64,000 nt of DNA, taken from Burkholderia sp. Nafp2/4-1b (GTDB lineage Bacteria > Pseudomonadota > Gammaproteobacteria > Burkholderiales > Burkholderiaceae). The stretch spans positions 1 through 64,000 of the forward strand of contig NZ_ML058598.1 in the NCBI RefSeq assembly GCF_003635165.1, read 5' to 3'. The translations under genes were made by a program, and so were the position numbers. Below, in pieces: positions 28,084 to 35,576 of this stretch. Positions within the stretch are counted from its first letter, which is position 1, and each line of letters starts with the position of its first letter. Below the pieces are notes generated by a model. The model worked only from the letters and a program-made list of their open reading frames with translations, was not told the DNA's origin and ran no database searches.

Positions 28084-29007
28084 TCATGCTTCCTTTGAAC
28101 GAATGGGTCCGTCGAACGCCTGCAACGGCGTCGGCAGGTTCAGCACCAGTTGCGCGTCCTTGACCACGTCGAACCGCACGATGGTGGTGACGCCCAGCCC
28201 GTCGAGCAACTGGCTCAGCGGGCCGCCGTGCCGCACCAGTTCGACGCCGCGCGGCAACACGCGCTGCGCGAACGACAGCGTATTGGTCTGCACCGAGCTC
28301 TGGTGCCACACGCCGTCGACGAGATTGATCATGGTATTCGTGCCCATCCGCGACTGCGACGGCACGTCGCTCAGCGCCGGCGACGGCGCGTTCAGCGTCA
28401 GGTCTGGCCGACCGTCCGGCCCGGCGATCCGCGCGCTGACCCGGGCGCCGATGTTCAGGTCGATATCGGCAAGCCACTTGGGCAGCTGATAGCCGTGCAC
28501 GCCGCGCAGCCGCGCGATTTCCGTCGTGACGGGCAGCGCCAGCACGTGCGCGAAAAAGCTGCGGCGCCGCATCGCGTCGAGCAGCTCGAGCGCATGCGAG
28601 CCGAGCGCGCCAGGCCGGCGAATCACCACGGCGACGGACACCTCGTCGTACGGATCGTTGTCGCAGACCGAATACGAAAAGAACGTCAGCGCGACGAGCC
28701 CGTAGCCGGGAACCGCGCGCAGCGGTTCGAGCGGCACCGGCAGCATCGTGCGCAGGCGCTCGAGCGGCGCAAGAAACAGCAGCTGGACGCTGCTCGAACG
28801 ATAGTAGAAATTTGGCGCCCAGGTCGGGCCCACGCGCGACGCCACCTGACGTTTCGGAATCCGACGGAAAAAATCGATGTTCCCAGCGGCGGGATCGCGC
28901 GCGACCGCGTCGAGATCCGGATTCATCCGGAACCGGTCGTAATACCCGCCTGCGGGCACGTCGACCGTATGCGGCCCGAATTCGACCTGTGTAAAGCGCC
29001 TGTCCAT
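28084..29007 (-). CDS. Acetoacetate decarboxylase-like protein
   Basis: A 307-residue protein read from ATG at 29007 (MDRRFTQVEFGPHTVDVPAGGYYD); a longer frame to 29046 is less likely. It resembles the acetoacetate decarboxylase superfamily: VPLEPLRAVPGYGLVALTFFSYSV, then DEVSVAVVIRRPG and TEIARLRGVHGYQLPKWLADID. The position of the Schiff-base lysine of true acetoacetate decarboxylase is not obvious by eye; KWLADI is the nearest candidate. Many homologues are not decarboxylases. It is the first gene of a two-gene operon with a saccharopine dehydrogenase-like partner and lies behind a MerR-type promoter dyad. The pairing suggests successive steps on one substrate, but none can be named. Confidence 0.7.
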   Translation of the reverse strand: MDRRFTQVEFGPHTVDVPAGGYYDRFRMNPDLDAVARDPAAGNIDFFRRIPKRQVASRVGPTWAPNFYYRSSSVQLLFLAPLERLRTMLPVPLEPLRAVPGYGLVALTFFSYSVCDNDPYDEVSVAVVIRRPGALGSHALELLDAMRRRSFFAHVLALPVTTEIARLRGVHGYQLPKWLADIDLNIGARVSARIAGPDGRPDLTLNAPSPALSDVPSQSRMGTNTMINLVDGVWHQSSVQTNTLSFAQRVLPRGVELVRHGGPLSQLLDGLGVTTIVRFDVVKDAQLVLNLPTPLQAFDGPIRSKEA

Positions 29008-29067
29008 GGGCGTCGTCTCTCGTCGAAGATTGATCGTGGCAGGCAACCTTCTCGGCCTGCTGATTCA

Positions 29068-29113
29068 CTACCGTCGGTAGGCACTCTAAGATTCAAGTTG
29101 ACTTCAAGGTCAA
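29068..29113 (-). promoter_or_regulatory. MerR-type dyad promoter plus second palindrome
   Basis: On the minus strand, TTGACC (29113-29108) and TTAGAG (29089-29084) are spaced by 18 bases, or TAGAGT by 19 (29088-29083), the long spacing typical of MerR-controlled promoters. The dyad TTGACTTCAAGGTCAA (29098-29113) covers the -35 element and the start of the spacer. Just downstream a second perfect palindrome, CTACCG-T-CGGTAG (29068-29080), looks like a TetR-type operator. Both lie upstream of the acetoacetate-decarboxylase-like gene. Confidence 0.5.
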
Positions 29114-29154
29114 GAATCCCGACTAGAGGAACAGGTCGGAACGCCCGGCGCCGC

Positions 29155-29337
29155 TCATTTCGCGGATTTGGCGGCCGCCCGGCGGCCGTTGCCGCGTATC
29201 GAGACCACACCGCTGTCGTGCAGACGCTCCATCACCCAGCGCGTGCGCTCGGCGCAGTCCAGATCGGTCGGCCGGTTCCGGATGCTGTCGATCGCGATGC
29301 GCAGTTGCGCCTTGTTTTTCTTAGAGCCCGGTGCACT
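29155..29337 (-). pseudogene. Unrecognised coding fragment without start codon
   Basis: A minus-strand frame runs from just after a TGA (29338-29340) to a TGA at 29155 and has protein-like composition (AQLRIAIDSIRNRPTDLDCA, then ERTRWVMERLHDSGVVSIRG). It has no usable initiation codon before an internal ATG near its end. I do not recognise the family. It is either a decayed gene 3' end or a chance frame; the even use of hydrophobic and charged residues favours the former. The rest of 29008-29439 holds the promoter described at 29068-29113 and nothing else I can name. Confidence 0.35.
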
Positions 29338-29439
29338 TCAACGATGCGTAGTACTACGACAGGTCGAACAGGTGAGACTGCGCGCTAGCGGTGATGCCGT
29401 TCGCCGGTCTTTCCATTTGCCGTCACCCGCCGCGCGCCG

Positions 29440-30687
29440 TCATTCGAGTTCGACGCCCTTGAACTCGGGAATCAGGAACAGCGTCGCGACCATGTCGAGC
29501 ACGTAGAGTCCGGCCAGCAGCGCGATCGCCGTCTGGAACGAGTAGTGCGCGGCCAGTGCGCCGACCGCCACCGGCCCGAAGCCGCCGACCGCGCGGCCGA
29601 TATTCCACAGCACGTTCTGCGCGGTCGCGCGCGCGGCGGTCGGATAGCCTTCGGACATCAGCGTGCCGTAGCCGCCGACCATCCCGTTGACGAACATCCC
29701 CATCAGCGCGCCGGCCCACAGCATCGCGGCCGGGTCCGACAGGCGCGCATACGCGAGCACCGTCACGACCGCGCCGAACTGGTACAGCAGGAACGTCGGC
29801 TTGCGGCCGATACGATCGGCGAGCTGGCCGAACACCCAGACGCCGATCATCATCCCGACGACGGTAGCCGCCGTCCACAGCCCCGACTTCGTCAGCGAGA
29901 AGCTCATCTGCTTCGACAGGAAGGTGGGCAGCCAGATCATGATCCCGTAGTAGCCGAAGTTCTGGACCGAGCACAGGATCACGATGCCGAGACTCGTGCG
30001 CGCGGTGTGGGCATCGGCGACGAGCATCCGGAACGCGTTGGCGCGCGGCTGCGTCGCGCGCTGCACGAACACTTCCGGTTCATGGAGCCGGTTGCGCAGC
30101 ACCCACGCGAGCAGCGCCGGCAGCACGCCGACCACGAACATCCCGCGCCAGCCGATATGGAGCAACAGCAGCGGCGTCAGCAGCGCGGCCAGCAGCACGC
30201 CGGCCTGCCAGCCGAGCGCAACGTAGCACGACACGCGCGCCCGCTTGCTTGCCGGCCACGCTTCGGCCGCGAGCGCCATGCCGATCCCGAACTCGCCGCC
30301 AAGGCCGATGCCCGCGATGGTCCGGTACACCAGCAGATCGCGGAAGCCCTGCGCGACTGCGCACAGGCCGGTGAACACCGCGAACAACATGATCGTCCAG
30401 GTCAGCACGCGCACGCGGCCGTAGCGATCGCTCAGGGCACCGAACAGAATGCCGCCCGCGACGGCGCCGATCAGCGTCCACGTGACGAGCGCGCCGCCCT
30501 GCCCGGGCGTGAGCTGCAACGACGCGGTAATTGCCGGCAGCATGAAGCCGAGGATCAGCAGGTCGAAGCCGTCCATCGCGTAGCCGATCGCCGAGCCGGC
30601 CAGTGCCTTCCACGCGTACGCGCCGACCTGCTCCGCGCGCGGCGCCCCCGGATCGCCGAGCGCCGAAGATTTCATGTTTGCTGCCAT
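29440..30687 (-). CDS. MFS transporter (AAHS/sugar-acid type)
   Basis: A 415-residue, 12-segment major facilitator. DGFDLLILGFMLPAI in TM1 and GALSDRYGRVRVL in the TM2-3 loop are the hallmarks of the aromatic acid:H+ symporter/sialic-acid-like branch; GIGLGGEFGIGMALAAEAWP marks TM4-5 and GQLADRIGRKPTF the second loop repeat. Substrates in this branch are organic or aromatic acids. It stands alone, with the unknown fragment on one side and the H-NS-like gene on the other. An internal start at residue 5 (MKSSALG) is possible. Several pathways on this replicon, pobA among them, could use it, but context does not decide. Confidence 0.87.
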   Translation of the reverse strand: MAANMKSSALGDPGAPRAEQVGAYAWKALAGSAIGYAMDGFDLLILGFMLPAITASLQLTPGQGGALVTWTLIGAVAGGILFGALSDRYGRVRVLTWTIMLFAVFTGLCAVAQGFRDLLVYRTIAGIGLGGEFGIGMALAAEAWPASKRARVSCYVALGWQAGVLLAALLTPLLLLHIGWRGMFVVGVLPALLAWVLRNRLHEPEVFVQRATQPRANAFRMLVADAHTARTSLGIVILCSVQNFGYYGIMIWLPTFLSKQMSFSLTKSGLWTAATVVGMMIGVWVFGQLADRIGRKPTFLLYQFGAVVTVLAYARLSDPAAMLWAGALMGMFVNGMVGGYGTLMSEGYPTAARATAQNVLWNIGRAVGGFGPVAVGALAAHYSFQTAIALLAGLYVLDMVATLFLIPEFKGVELE

Positions 30688-30963
30688 GGTGTCCTGCCGG
30701 AATGCCGGAAATGTCCGGGCGACATTCTAAAGCCTGTTTCCGCCGGCGGCCGGCCGGCACCCGTATGCGCGCAGAAAGGGCCGCGCCGCCCGCGTCCGGG
30801 AACGGATGCAGGCAGCAGCGGGTAATGAAATTGAAAGATGTTGAAGCCGGGGCCCGCAATCAGACGGGACACCGAAAGAAAGGATTGAAGCGGGTGTTGC
30901 GTGGCCGGCGTCGCCGCCGGCGCGGGTCGAACGGCACCGCAGCGGTACCGGTGCGGTGCGGCA

Positions 30964-31293
30964 TCAGCCCTGATCGTCGCCGGGCCACCAGGTTTTGGCC
31001 TCGCGGTCGACGAGCAGCGTGTCGAGATCCTTGCCTTCGAGCCATTTGGGCCTCGGGCCGCGCCCCGTCCAGGAACGACCGGTCGTCGGATCGTAGTACT
31101 TGGCAGGCGCCTTGCGTTTTCGCTGGACGATGTAGCCGAGGGCGCTCAGCACTTCCTGCTGCGAGATGCCCAACAGCTGGACCTGCTCCTTGAATGCCGC
31201 GAGCGCGGCTTGCTTCTCCTTCTGCTTGGCTTCCGACAACTTGATGTTCAGGTCCCGAAGTTGTGCTTCGAGTTCCTGCAGAGCCTGGGTCAT
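30964..31293 (-). CDS. H-NS family nucleoid protein
   Basis: A 109-residue protein read from ATG at 31293, chosen because AGAGGA sits 8 bases upstream; the frame extends further but without a better site. Residues 1-50 form a coiled-coil oligomerisation region (MTQALQELEAQLRDLNIKLS and onward). The C-terminal half has the H-NS DNA-binding core as GRSWTGRGPRPKWLE, and the C-terminus is acidic (TWWPGDDQG). H-NS-like proteins silence AT-rich and foreign DNA. Accessory copies often travel with horizontally acquired elements, which fits its place 372 bases downstream of the retron reverse transcriptase gene on the same strand. A functional link to the retron is only a possibility. Confidence 0.85.
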   Translation of the reverse strand: MTQALQELEAQLRDLNIKLSEAKQKEKQAALAAFKEQVQLLGISQQEVLSALGYIVQRKRKAPAKYYDPTTGRSWTGRGPRPKWLEGKDLDTLLVDREAKTWWPGDDQG

Positions 31294-31398
31294 GTATTCA
31301 TCCTCTTTGGGCATGTTTTTTTCAAAAAACCTCCGATGGCAGAACCTATCACGAAGTTCCGCCAATCTGTGTTGCGAGATGTGAATCGTTGGCCTGAA

Positions 31399-31548
31399 TC
31401 AGCAAGGCTGTCGACGTGTGTCGCAAAGCGACGCGATCGTCGAAAGCCGCACGCCGTCGGCCCGCAACACGTGGCGCACCGCGTTCGCACGCGTGGCCGC
31501 GTCGGTGGAGACCTCCTCGCCACCGGGCGCCGCACCTTTCAAGGGCAC
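31399..31548 (-). CDS. Possible 49-residue protein between retron RT and H-NS
   Basis: A GTG-started frame on the minus strand (VPLKGAAPGGEEVSTDAATR, then ANAVRHVLRADGVRLSTIAS) with alternating helix-forming residues. It lies 117 bases after the reverse transcriptase stop and 105 bases before the H-NS start. It resembles a small helix-turn-helix or antitoxin-sized product but matches no family I know. The ribosome site is weak, and chance occurrence in GC-rich DNA is likely. It is listed because it is the only candidate small accessory gene beside the retron. The remaining bases of 31294-31665 hold nothing I recognise. Confidence 0.2.
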   Translation of the reverse strand: MPLKGAAPGGEEVSTDAATRANAVRHVLRADGVRLSTIASLCDTRRQPC

Positions 31549-31665
31549 GGCATGGCGCGAATGATAGCAGTGCGCATCGCTCGTGTTCGAGGAGTTTTGC
31601 GTTGCAGCGCCGCCCTGTCTCGACCGGCCGCGGAATGTCGATGCCGGCGCGTCGGTTCATGCGCC

Positions 31666-33006
31666 TCAGCTGCGCCCGTCCCACGCGATTCGCGCGAGCA
31701 GCGCATGCAGTTTCGCGCCGCGCGCGGCGTTCAGCGCGCTTGCATGGGCGACGCGTCCAGCCAGATGCGCGCGGAAATCCGCGTGCGCGGTGCGATTCTG
31801 CGACACCGGACCGTGGCGGATGCAATTGGTCAGGATGGCCTTCAGGACATCGAACTCGTCGCGCGCCAGATTCGGATGGCGATTGACGACGACGCCGGCC
31901 AGTTGCTGCCGCATGCCGCGCCGCATCACGCGCGTCTTGCGCAGCTGCAGCGCGAAGCCTTCCTCGAGCGCGATCGCCGCGACCCTCGCCTGCAGCCGCC
32001 CCGCGTCGCGCACGAGCGTGCCGCCGCCCGAGAACGCGAGATCGTCCGCGTAGCGCGTATAGGCCGCGCCGAGCGAACGCGCGAGCGCGGCGAGCCGCAG
32101 GTCGAGCCGGAAGGCACACAGGTTTGCCAGCGCCGGCGAGGTCGGCGCGCCCTGCGGCAGGTGCCGGTTGCGATAGCGCTGGCGCGCGGTCCAGTCGAAC
32201 CGGTCGCGCAGGTCGGGCGCCAACAGCCGCGCCGACGGCACGCGATTGGTGCACAGCGCGGTCAGCGTGCGTGCAACCTCGGCGGGATAGCCGAGCGTCG
32301 TGAACAGCGCATGGACGCGCGCCGCGCGCACCGACACGAAGAAGTCCGCGAGATCGAACCGGACGACGACATCGCGATCCGCATGCGGCGCGGCGAACGA
32401 CACGATCCCGCGCCCCTTGCGAAAGCCGTGCGCCGCGTCGTGCGGCGGAATCCGGTCGAGCAGCCCGTGCAGGATGCGGCGCTGCGCGTCGCGCAGCCGG
32501 CCCTTCGGCATCTCGATCAGGCGGCAGCCGCCGCGCCGCTTGTCGTAGCCGGCGTAGGTGTAGTGATGCAGCGGCGCGTCGCTGCCGCGCGCGTCGACGC
32601 GCCAGCGGTCGGCCAGCCAGTCGAGCTCGGAGGTGCTCACGTCGAGCCAGCGCGCGAGGTCGCCACAGGTCGGCCATTGCGGTACGTCGACGCCGGCAAG
32701 CCGCGGCGGCAACGGGCGCTGCACCGGCGGCCGCTGCACGATGCGGACGACCGTCGGCCGATGATCGCCGTACCACGCGATCATGAAGGCCGATGTATCG
32801 GCCAGCGCGCTTGCCAGCCGATCGGTATCGACGTCGGTCCAGTGCGTGCCGAAGTGTGCGAACGCGTGGTCGACGAGCTCGTGCGCCCATGAAGGCGCGA
32901 CGCCGATTACGGCCGCGATGCGCTCGAGCACGCCGGCGCGCTCGGGCGGACCGGCCAGCATCGCATCGGCAATCAGGCGGGCTGTATCGAACCGGGACGT
33001 CTGCAT
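31666..33006 (-). CDS. Retron reverse transcriptase (Mx162/Mx65-like)
   Basis: A 446-residue reverse transcriptase read from ATG at 33006; an upstream extension would run through the msr-msd RNA. Residues 1-150 are an N-terminal extension of the type seen in myxobacterial retrons, ending DWLADRWRVDARG. The RT domain follows: HHYTYAGYDKRRGGCRLIEM (block 1-2), RILHGLLDRIPPHDAAHGF, catalytic Asp in FDLADFF (217-223), PQGAPTSPALANL (284-296), the active-site YADD (319-322) and the retron-type VTG block as LAGVVVN (369-375). The Thr of VTG is Ala here. The C-terminal thumb/RNA-recognition region is present. It makes msDNA from the RNA encoded immediately upstream at 33019-33185, 12 bases before its start. 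Known retrons act in phage defence together with an effector; none is evident here. Confidence 0.92.
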   Translation of the reverse strand: MQTSRFDTARLIADAMLAGPPERAGVLERIAAVIGVAPSWAHELVDHAFAHFGTHWTDVDTDRLASALADTSAFMIAWYGDHRPTVVRIVQRPPVQRPLPPRLAGVDVPQWPTCGDLARWLDVSTSELDWLADRWRVDARGSDAPLHHYTYAGYDKRRGGCRLIEMPKGRLRDAQRRILHGLLDRIPPHDAAHGFRKGRGIVSFAAPHADRDVVVRFDLADFFVSVRAARVHALFTTLGYPAEVARTLTALCTNRVPSARLLAPDLRDRFDWTARQRYRNRHLPQGAPTSPALANLCAFRLDLRLAALARSLGAAYTRYADDLAFSGGGTLVRDAGRLQARVAAIALEEGFALQLRKTRVMRRGMRQQLAGVVVNRHPNLARDEFDVLKAILTNCIRHGPVSQNRTAHADFRAHLAGRVAHASALNAARGAKLHALLARIAWDGRS

Positions 33007-33018
33007 GGAGAAGAATGG

Positions 33019-33185
33019 GCGGGACGATGAGTCAACGTGACAGGTGCTGCGAGAGCAGTCGTTGCGCAACGCGCAACCTGCGCTCTGGCGACGCATCGGG
33101 GTGTCGGGCTCATCCACGGGGTAGCCCCGTGGTCCTGGAACATCGACTGCCTGTTCCGGGGGTTGTGCTTGACCCACCGCCCCGC
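33019..33185 (-). ncRNA. Retron msr-msd RNA
   Basis: On the minus strand the 5' end GCGGGGCGGTGGGTCAA (a1, 33185-33169) pairs along all 17 positions, three of them G-U, with TTGACTCATCGTCCCGC (a2, 33035-33019). The base after a1 gives the context A-G-C, so the branching guanosine would be at 33168. msr follows: hairpin GGAACA-N9-TGTTCC (33157-33137) and hairpin CCACGGGG-CTA-CCCCGTGG (33132-33114). msd is an imperfect long hairpin at 33105-33039, closed by GACA/TGTC, with AGAGC/GCTCT inside and GTTGCGC-GTT-GCGCAAC at its tip (33077-33061). Order, spacing and the 12-base gap to the reverse transcriptase start are those of known retrons. The exact msDNA 3' end is not determinable. Confidence 0.88.
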
Positions 33186-33191
33186 GACGCG

Positions 33192-33221
33192 ACTGTAAGG
33201 GCCGCGCGCGCGGCGTGTCAA
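33192..33221 (-). promoter_or_regulatory. Predicted sigma-70 promoter of the retron
   Basis: A perfect -35 TTGACA (33221-33216) and a -10 TACAGT (33197-33192) are separated by 18 bases. A start 7 bases after the -10 falls at 33185, the first base of the a1 arm, so the RNA would begin exactly at a1. Confidence 0.65.
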
Positions 33222-33502
33222 TCGGCGAACCTTCGGCGACACGCGCGCGATGCTCAGGCGCGTCGTGCGAACAGCTCGGCGAACGCGATCGCGTGCCGAG
33301 CCACCGTGCATGCAACCTGTCGGCATCGATATGTACGACGTAACGTTCCGCTTCGCCCTCGCGATCTTGTTCGTCTGCATCGGCGTACCGGACGCGCCGC
33401 GGCGCTGACGCTTCCAGTTAGTCAGAATGTTGCGGAGTGTAGCGCCAAGCGATGCACGGACGATGACCGCGACCGCCCGCGGCGCGGCACCCCGCGCGGC
33501 CG
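33222..33502. other. Stretch between retron promoter and RmlD-like gene
   Basis: About 280 bases with several open frames but no convincing start, ribosome site or family. A minus-strand stretch around 33290-33360 has coding-like composition (RYVVHIDADRLHARWLG) and could be the tail of a decayed gene. I cannot support more. Confidence 0.35.
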
Positions 33503-34447
33503 TTACGGCAGCGGCGGCGCGCTGCGCAATACAGCCTCCAGCCCGGTCGCGAACGGCGTCGCATGCTCGATGCCGAGCGCGCGCACGCGTCGCGCATCCA
33601 GATGGCAATCGTAGGGCCGCGGCGTCGCATCGGCCGGCGTGTCGATCCGTGCGAGCGCGGCGTCGATGCCGAGCGCGGTCGCGATCCGCCGCGCGATGTC
33701 GTACTTCGTCATCGGTTCCTCGCCCGACCAGTGCCGGATACCGGTGACGGACGCACCCGCGAGCTGGCGCAGCGTCAGGTCGCGGATGACGTCCGCGACG
33801 TCGGGCGTGTAGGTCGGATAGCGGATCGCCCACGCGTCCATGCCGACCGCCTCGGCGCCCGGTCGTGCGGATGCGACGACCGCCGGCACGAGGGTCGTCA
33901 CGGCCGACTCGCGCCAGTCGACGATCGGCCCGTAGAGCAACGGCAGACGCAGCACGCAGGCCAACGGCGACGCGACGAGCAACGCGGCCTCGCCTTCGAG
34001 CTTGGTGCGGCCGTAGATGTTCAACGGATTCGGCGTCGCGTCTTCGCGGTACGGCGCGGCCTTGCCGTCGAACACGTAGTCGGTGGAGATCCCGAGCGTC
34101 CACGCGCCGTAGCGTGCGGCGAGCGCGCCGATGCGGGCCGGCGCGTCGACATTGATCGCGCGCGCGGCCGCGGGGTCGCGTTCGCAGACGTCCGGGCGAC
34201 GCTCGGCCGCGCAGATGATCACGGCAGCCGGTCGGCGCGTGTCGAAGAGCCGTTCGAGCGCCGGCTGATCGAGCACATCGAGCCGGGCGACGTTGTCGGG
34301 CGGCAGTGCGAGTTGCCGTGCGCCGGCGGTGTCGGGGTTCCGGATGGTCGCGACCAGCGTCAGCGACGCTTCGCGGGACAGCGACGCGGCGACCGCACGG
34401 CCGAGCAGGCCGGACGCGCCGATGAGGAGGATGGTCGGGTGCGACAC
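33503..34447 (-). CDS. RmlD-like NAD(P)-binding sugar-nucleotide reductase family protein
   Basis: A 314-residue extended short-chain dehydrogenase/reductase of the dTDP-4-dehydrorhamnose reductase (RmlD) family. The likely start is GTG at 34447 (VSHPTILLIGASGLLGRA), since the only longer start is a TTG without a ribosome site. GASGLLG at residues 9-15 binds NAD(P). ISTDYVFDGKAAPYREDATPNPLNIYGRTKLEGEAAL contains the STDYVFDG motif and the YxxxK catalytic pair. Eukaryotic MAT2B-like proteins share this fold. No other dTDP-rhamnose gene adjoins, so a role in rhamnose synthesis is not supported; a stand-alone sugar reductase is more likely. Confidence 0.75.
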   Translation of the reverse strand: MSHPTILLIGASGLLGRAVAASLSREASLTLVATIRNPDTAGARQLALPPDNVARLDVLDQPALERLFDTRRPAAVIICAAERRPDVCERDPAAARAINVDAPARIGALAARYGAWTLGISTDYVFDGKAAPYREDATPNPLNIYGRTKLEGEAALLVASPLACVLRLPLLYGPIVDWRESAVTTLVPAVVASARPGAEAVGMDAWAIRYPTYTPDVADVIRDLTLRQLAGASVTGIRHWSGEEPMTKYDIARRIATALGIDAALARIDTPADATPRPYDCHLDARRVRALGIEHATPFATGLEAVLRSAPPLP

Positions 34448-34553
34448 GATGGCCAACGATGCAAAGGAATGACGGGGCCCCAATCTAACCGAGAACCGAC
34501 AGCCGATGTCGATTTAGCTCGCCCGTCGGCGCCATGCGCTTGATGAAACGAGG

Positions 34554-34579
34554 CCCGGTGCGCCATCCAGCGCACCGGG
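34554..34579 (-). terminator. Terminator-like hairpin after DoxX gene
   Basis: A perfect 10-bp stem CCCGGTGCGC/GCGCACCGGG with a 6-base loop lies 33 bases downstream of the DoxX stop; on the minus strand it is followed by CCTCGTTTC. It separates the DoxX and RmlD-like genes. Confidence 0.55.
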
Positions 34580-34612
34580 CCCGTCGTGCCGCACGCAACC
34601 TGTCGTGCTGGC

Positions 34613-35026
34613 TTACTTCCGGTCGAACGAATAGCGTCCCGGCCCGGTGAACGCGAGCAACAGCAGCCCGCCGATGATGCTGATGTTCTTGTAGAAATTG
34701 ATCATCGCGACGAACTGATCCATGCCCTGCAGCGCCCAGTAGCGATGCCCGATCACTGCTGTCGCGAGCGTGTAGGCCGCGAACACGAGGGCGAGCGGAC
34801 GCGTATAGAAGCCGGCCGCGATCAGCGCCCCGCCGAGCAGCTCGACCGCCACCGCGATCCCCGCCGACAGCTCGGGCAACGGTGCGCCCGTCGACGTCAT
34901 GTACGCGACCGTGCCCGAAAAGCCGTTCAGCTTCTGCCAGCCGAACATAACGAACAGCACCATCATCAGCACGCGAGCGGCCAGCAGCAGCTCGTCCTTC
35001 TTCGACTCCAGCGAAACGTAACGCAT
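34613..35026 (-). CDS. DoxX family membrane protein
   Basis: A 137-residue integral membrane protein read from ATG at 35026, preceded by AAGGTGATT. Four hydrophobic segments: LLAARVLMMVLFVMFGWQKL, ELSAGIAVAVELLGGALIAAG, LALVFAAYTLATAVIGH and FYKNISIIGGLLLLAF. GWQKLNGFSGT in the first loop and the RPLAL motif before TM3 are typical of DoxX/SURF4-like proteins, which take part in thiol or quinone redox reactions in the membrane. The pirin, WrbA and LysR genes nearby are also redox-related, so a shared oxidative or quinone stress role is plausible. It does not appear co-transcribed with the gene beyond the downstream hairpin. Confidence 0.85.
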   Translation of the reverse strand: MRYVSLESKKDELLLAARVLMMVLFVMFGWQKLNGFSGTVAYMTSTGAPLPELSAGIAVAVELLGGALIAAGFYTRPLALVFAAYTLATAVIGHRYWALQGMDQFVAMINFYKNISIIGGLLLLAFTGPGRYSFDRK

Positions 35027-35576
35027 GACAATCACCTTGATTTGACGGTTTGACGCATTCGCTGCCGACGGCCGCCGCAACGGCGAACCCACGAATCGGC
35101 AACGAACCCTCCTCGCACGCTCGAACCGCGGGCCGGTCGGCCCGCTGCCGAGGAATCCGTCCGGCCGCGCCATCGTGGCGGGCTGCGGAGCGGTTCTGGC
35201 GAAGCACAGGTGCAGTCTACTGTCTCACTGGAAATCATCAATCCGTCGAAACAAGATTGGCTGTCTCGGTTTGGTGGACAATTGTCACGTAACAAATGCG
35301 GCATATGCGCGGCGGACGGCCGGCACACCGCTTGATGCGCCGGCCAGCCGGATCACATCTTCAGCGTCGCGAGATCCGCCGGCGGAATCGCCCGCGCCAG
35401 CAACGCCGTCGCGCAGTTGCCCCAATACGTCACGCCCGCGCCGGCGCGGCACTCTGCGTCGCGCGAGCCACGCCAGCACGCGCGCGATCCCGCCCGGCAG
35501 GCGACTCACCGCATCGCTCGACCATCTCCGCAAATCCTGCGGTGATTACGCGCGTGCTCGCCGCACACCCGCTCCG
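35027..35576. other. 550-base stretch without a recognised gene
   Basis: This stretch between the DoxX start and the LysR stop holds the DoxX promoter region, with an AT-richer patch at 35210-35300 that probably contains it. The half nearer the LysR gene has minus-strand open frames, one ending in PPADLATLKM then stop at about 35355. It reads like the tail of a lost gene, but I recognise no family. Confidence 0.35.

Noticed and set aside
31349..32890. Long minus-strand frame in a second register over the reverse transcriptase
   Set aside because: Arg/Ala-rich translation with no motif, a typical shadow of the real gene in GC-rich DNA.
33061..33132. Two strong hairpins considered as a terminator between RmlD-like and RT genes
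   Set aside because: They have no T tail and fit inside the 17-bp a1/a2 frame as msr and msd elements.
33007..33315. An N-terminal extension of about 100 residues on the reverse transcriptase
   Set aside because: It would translate the msr-msd RNA and its promoter; the a1/a2 pairing and the ATG at 33006 explain this region better.
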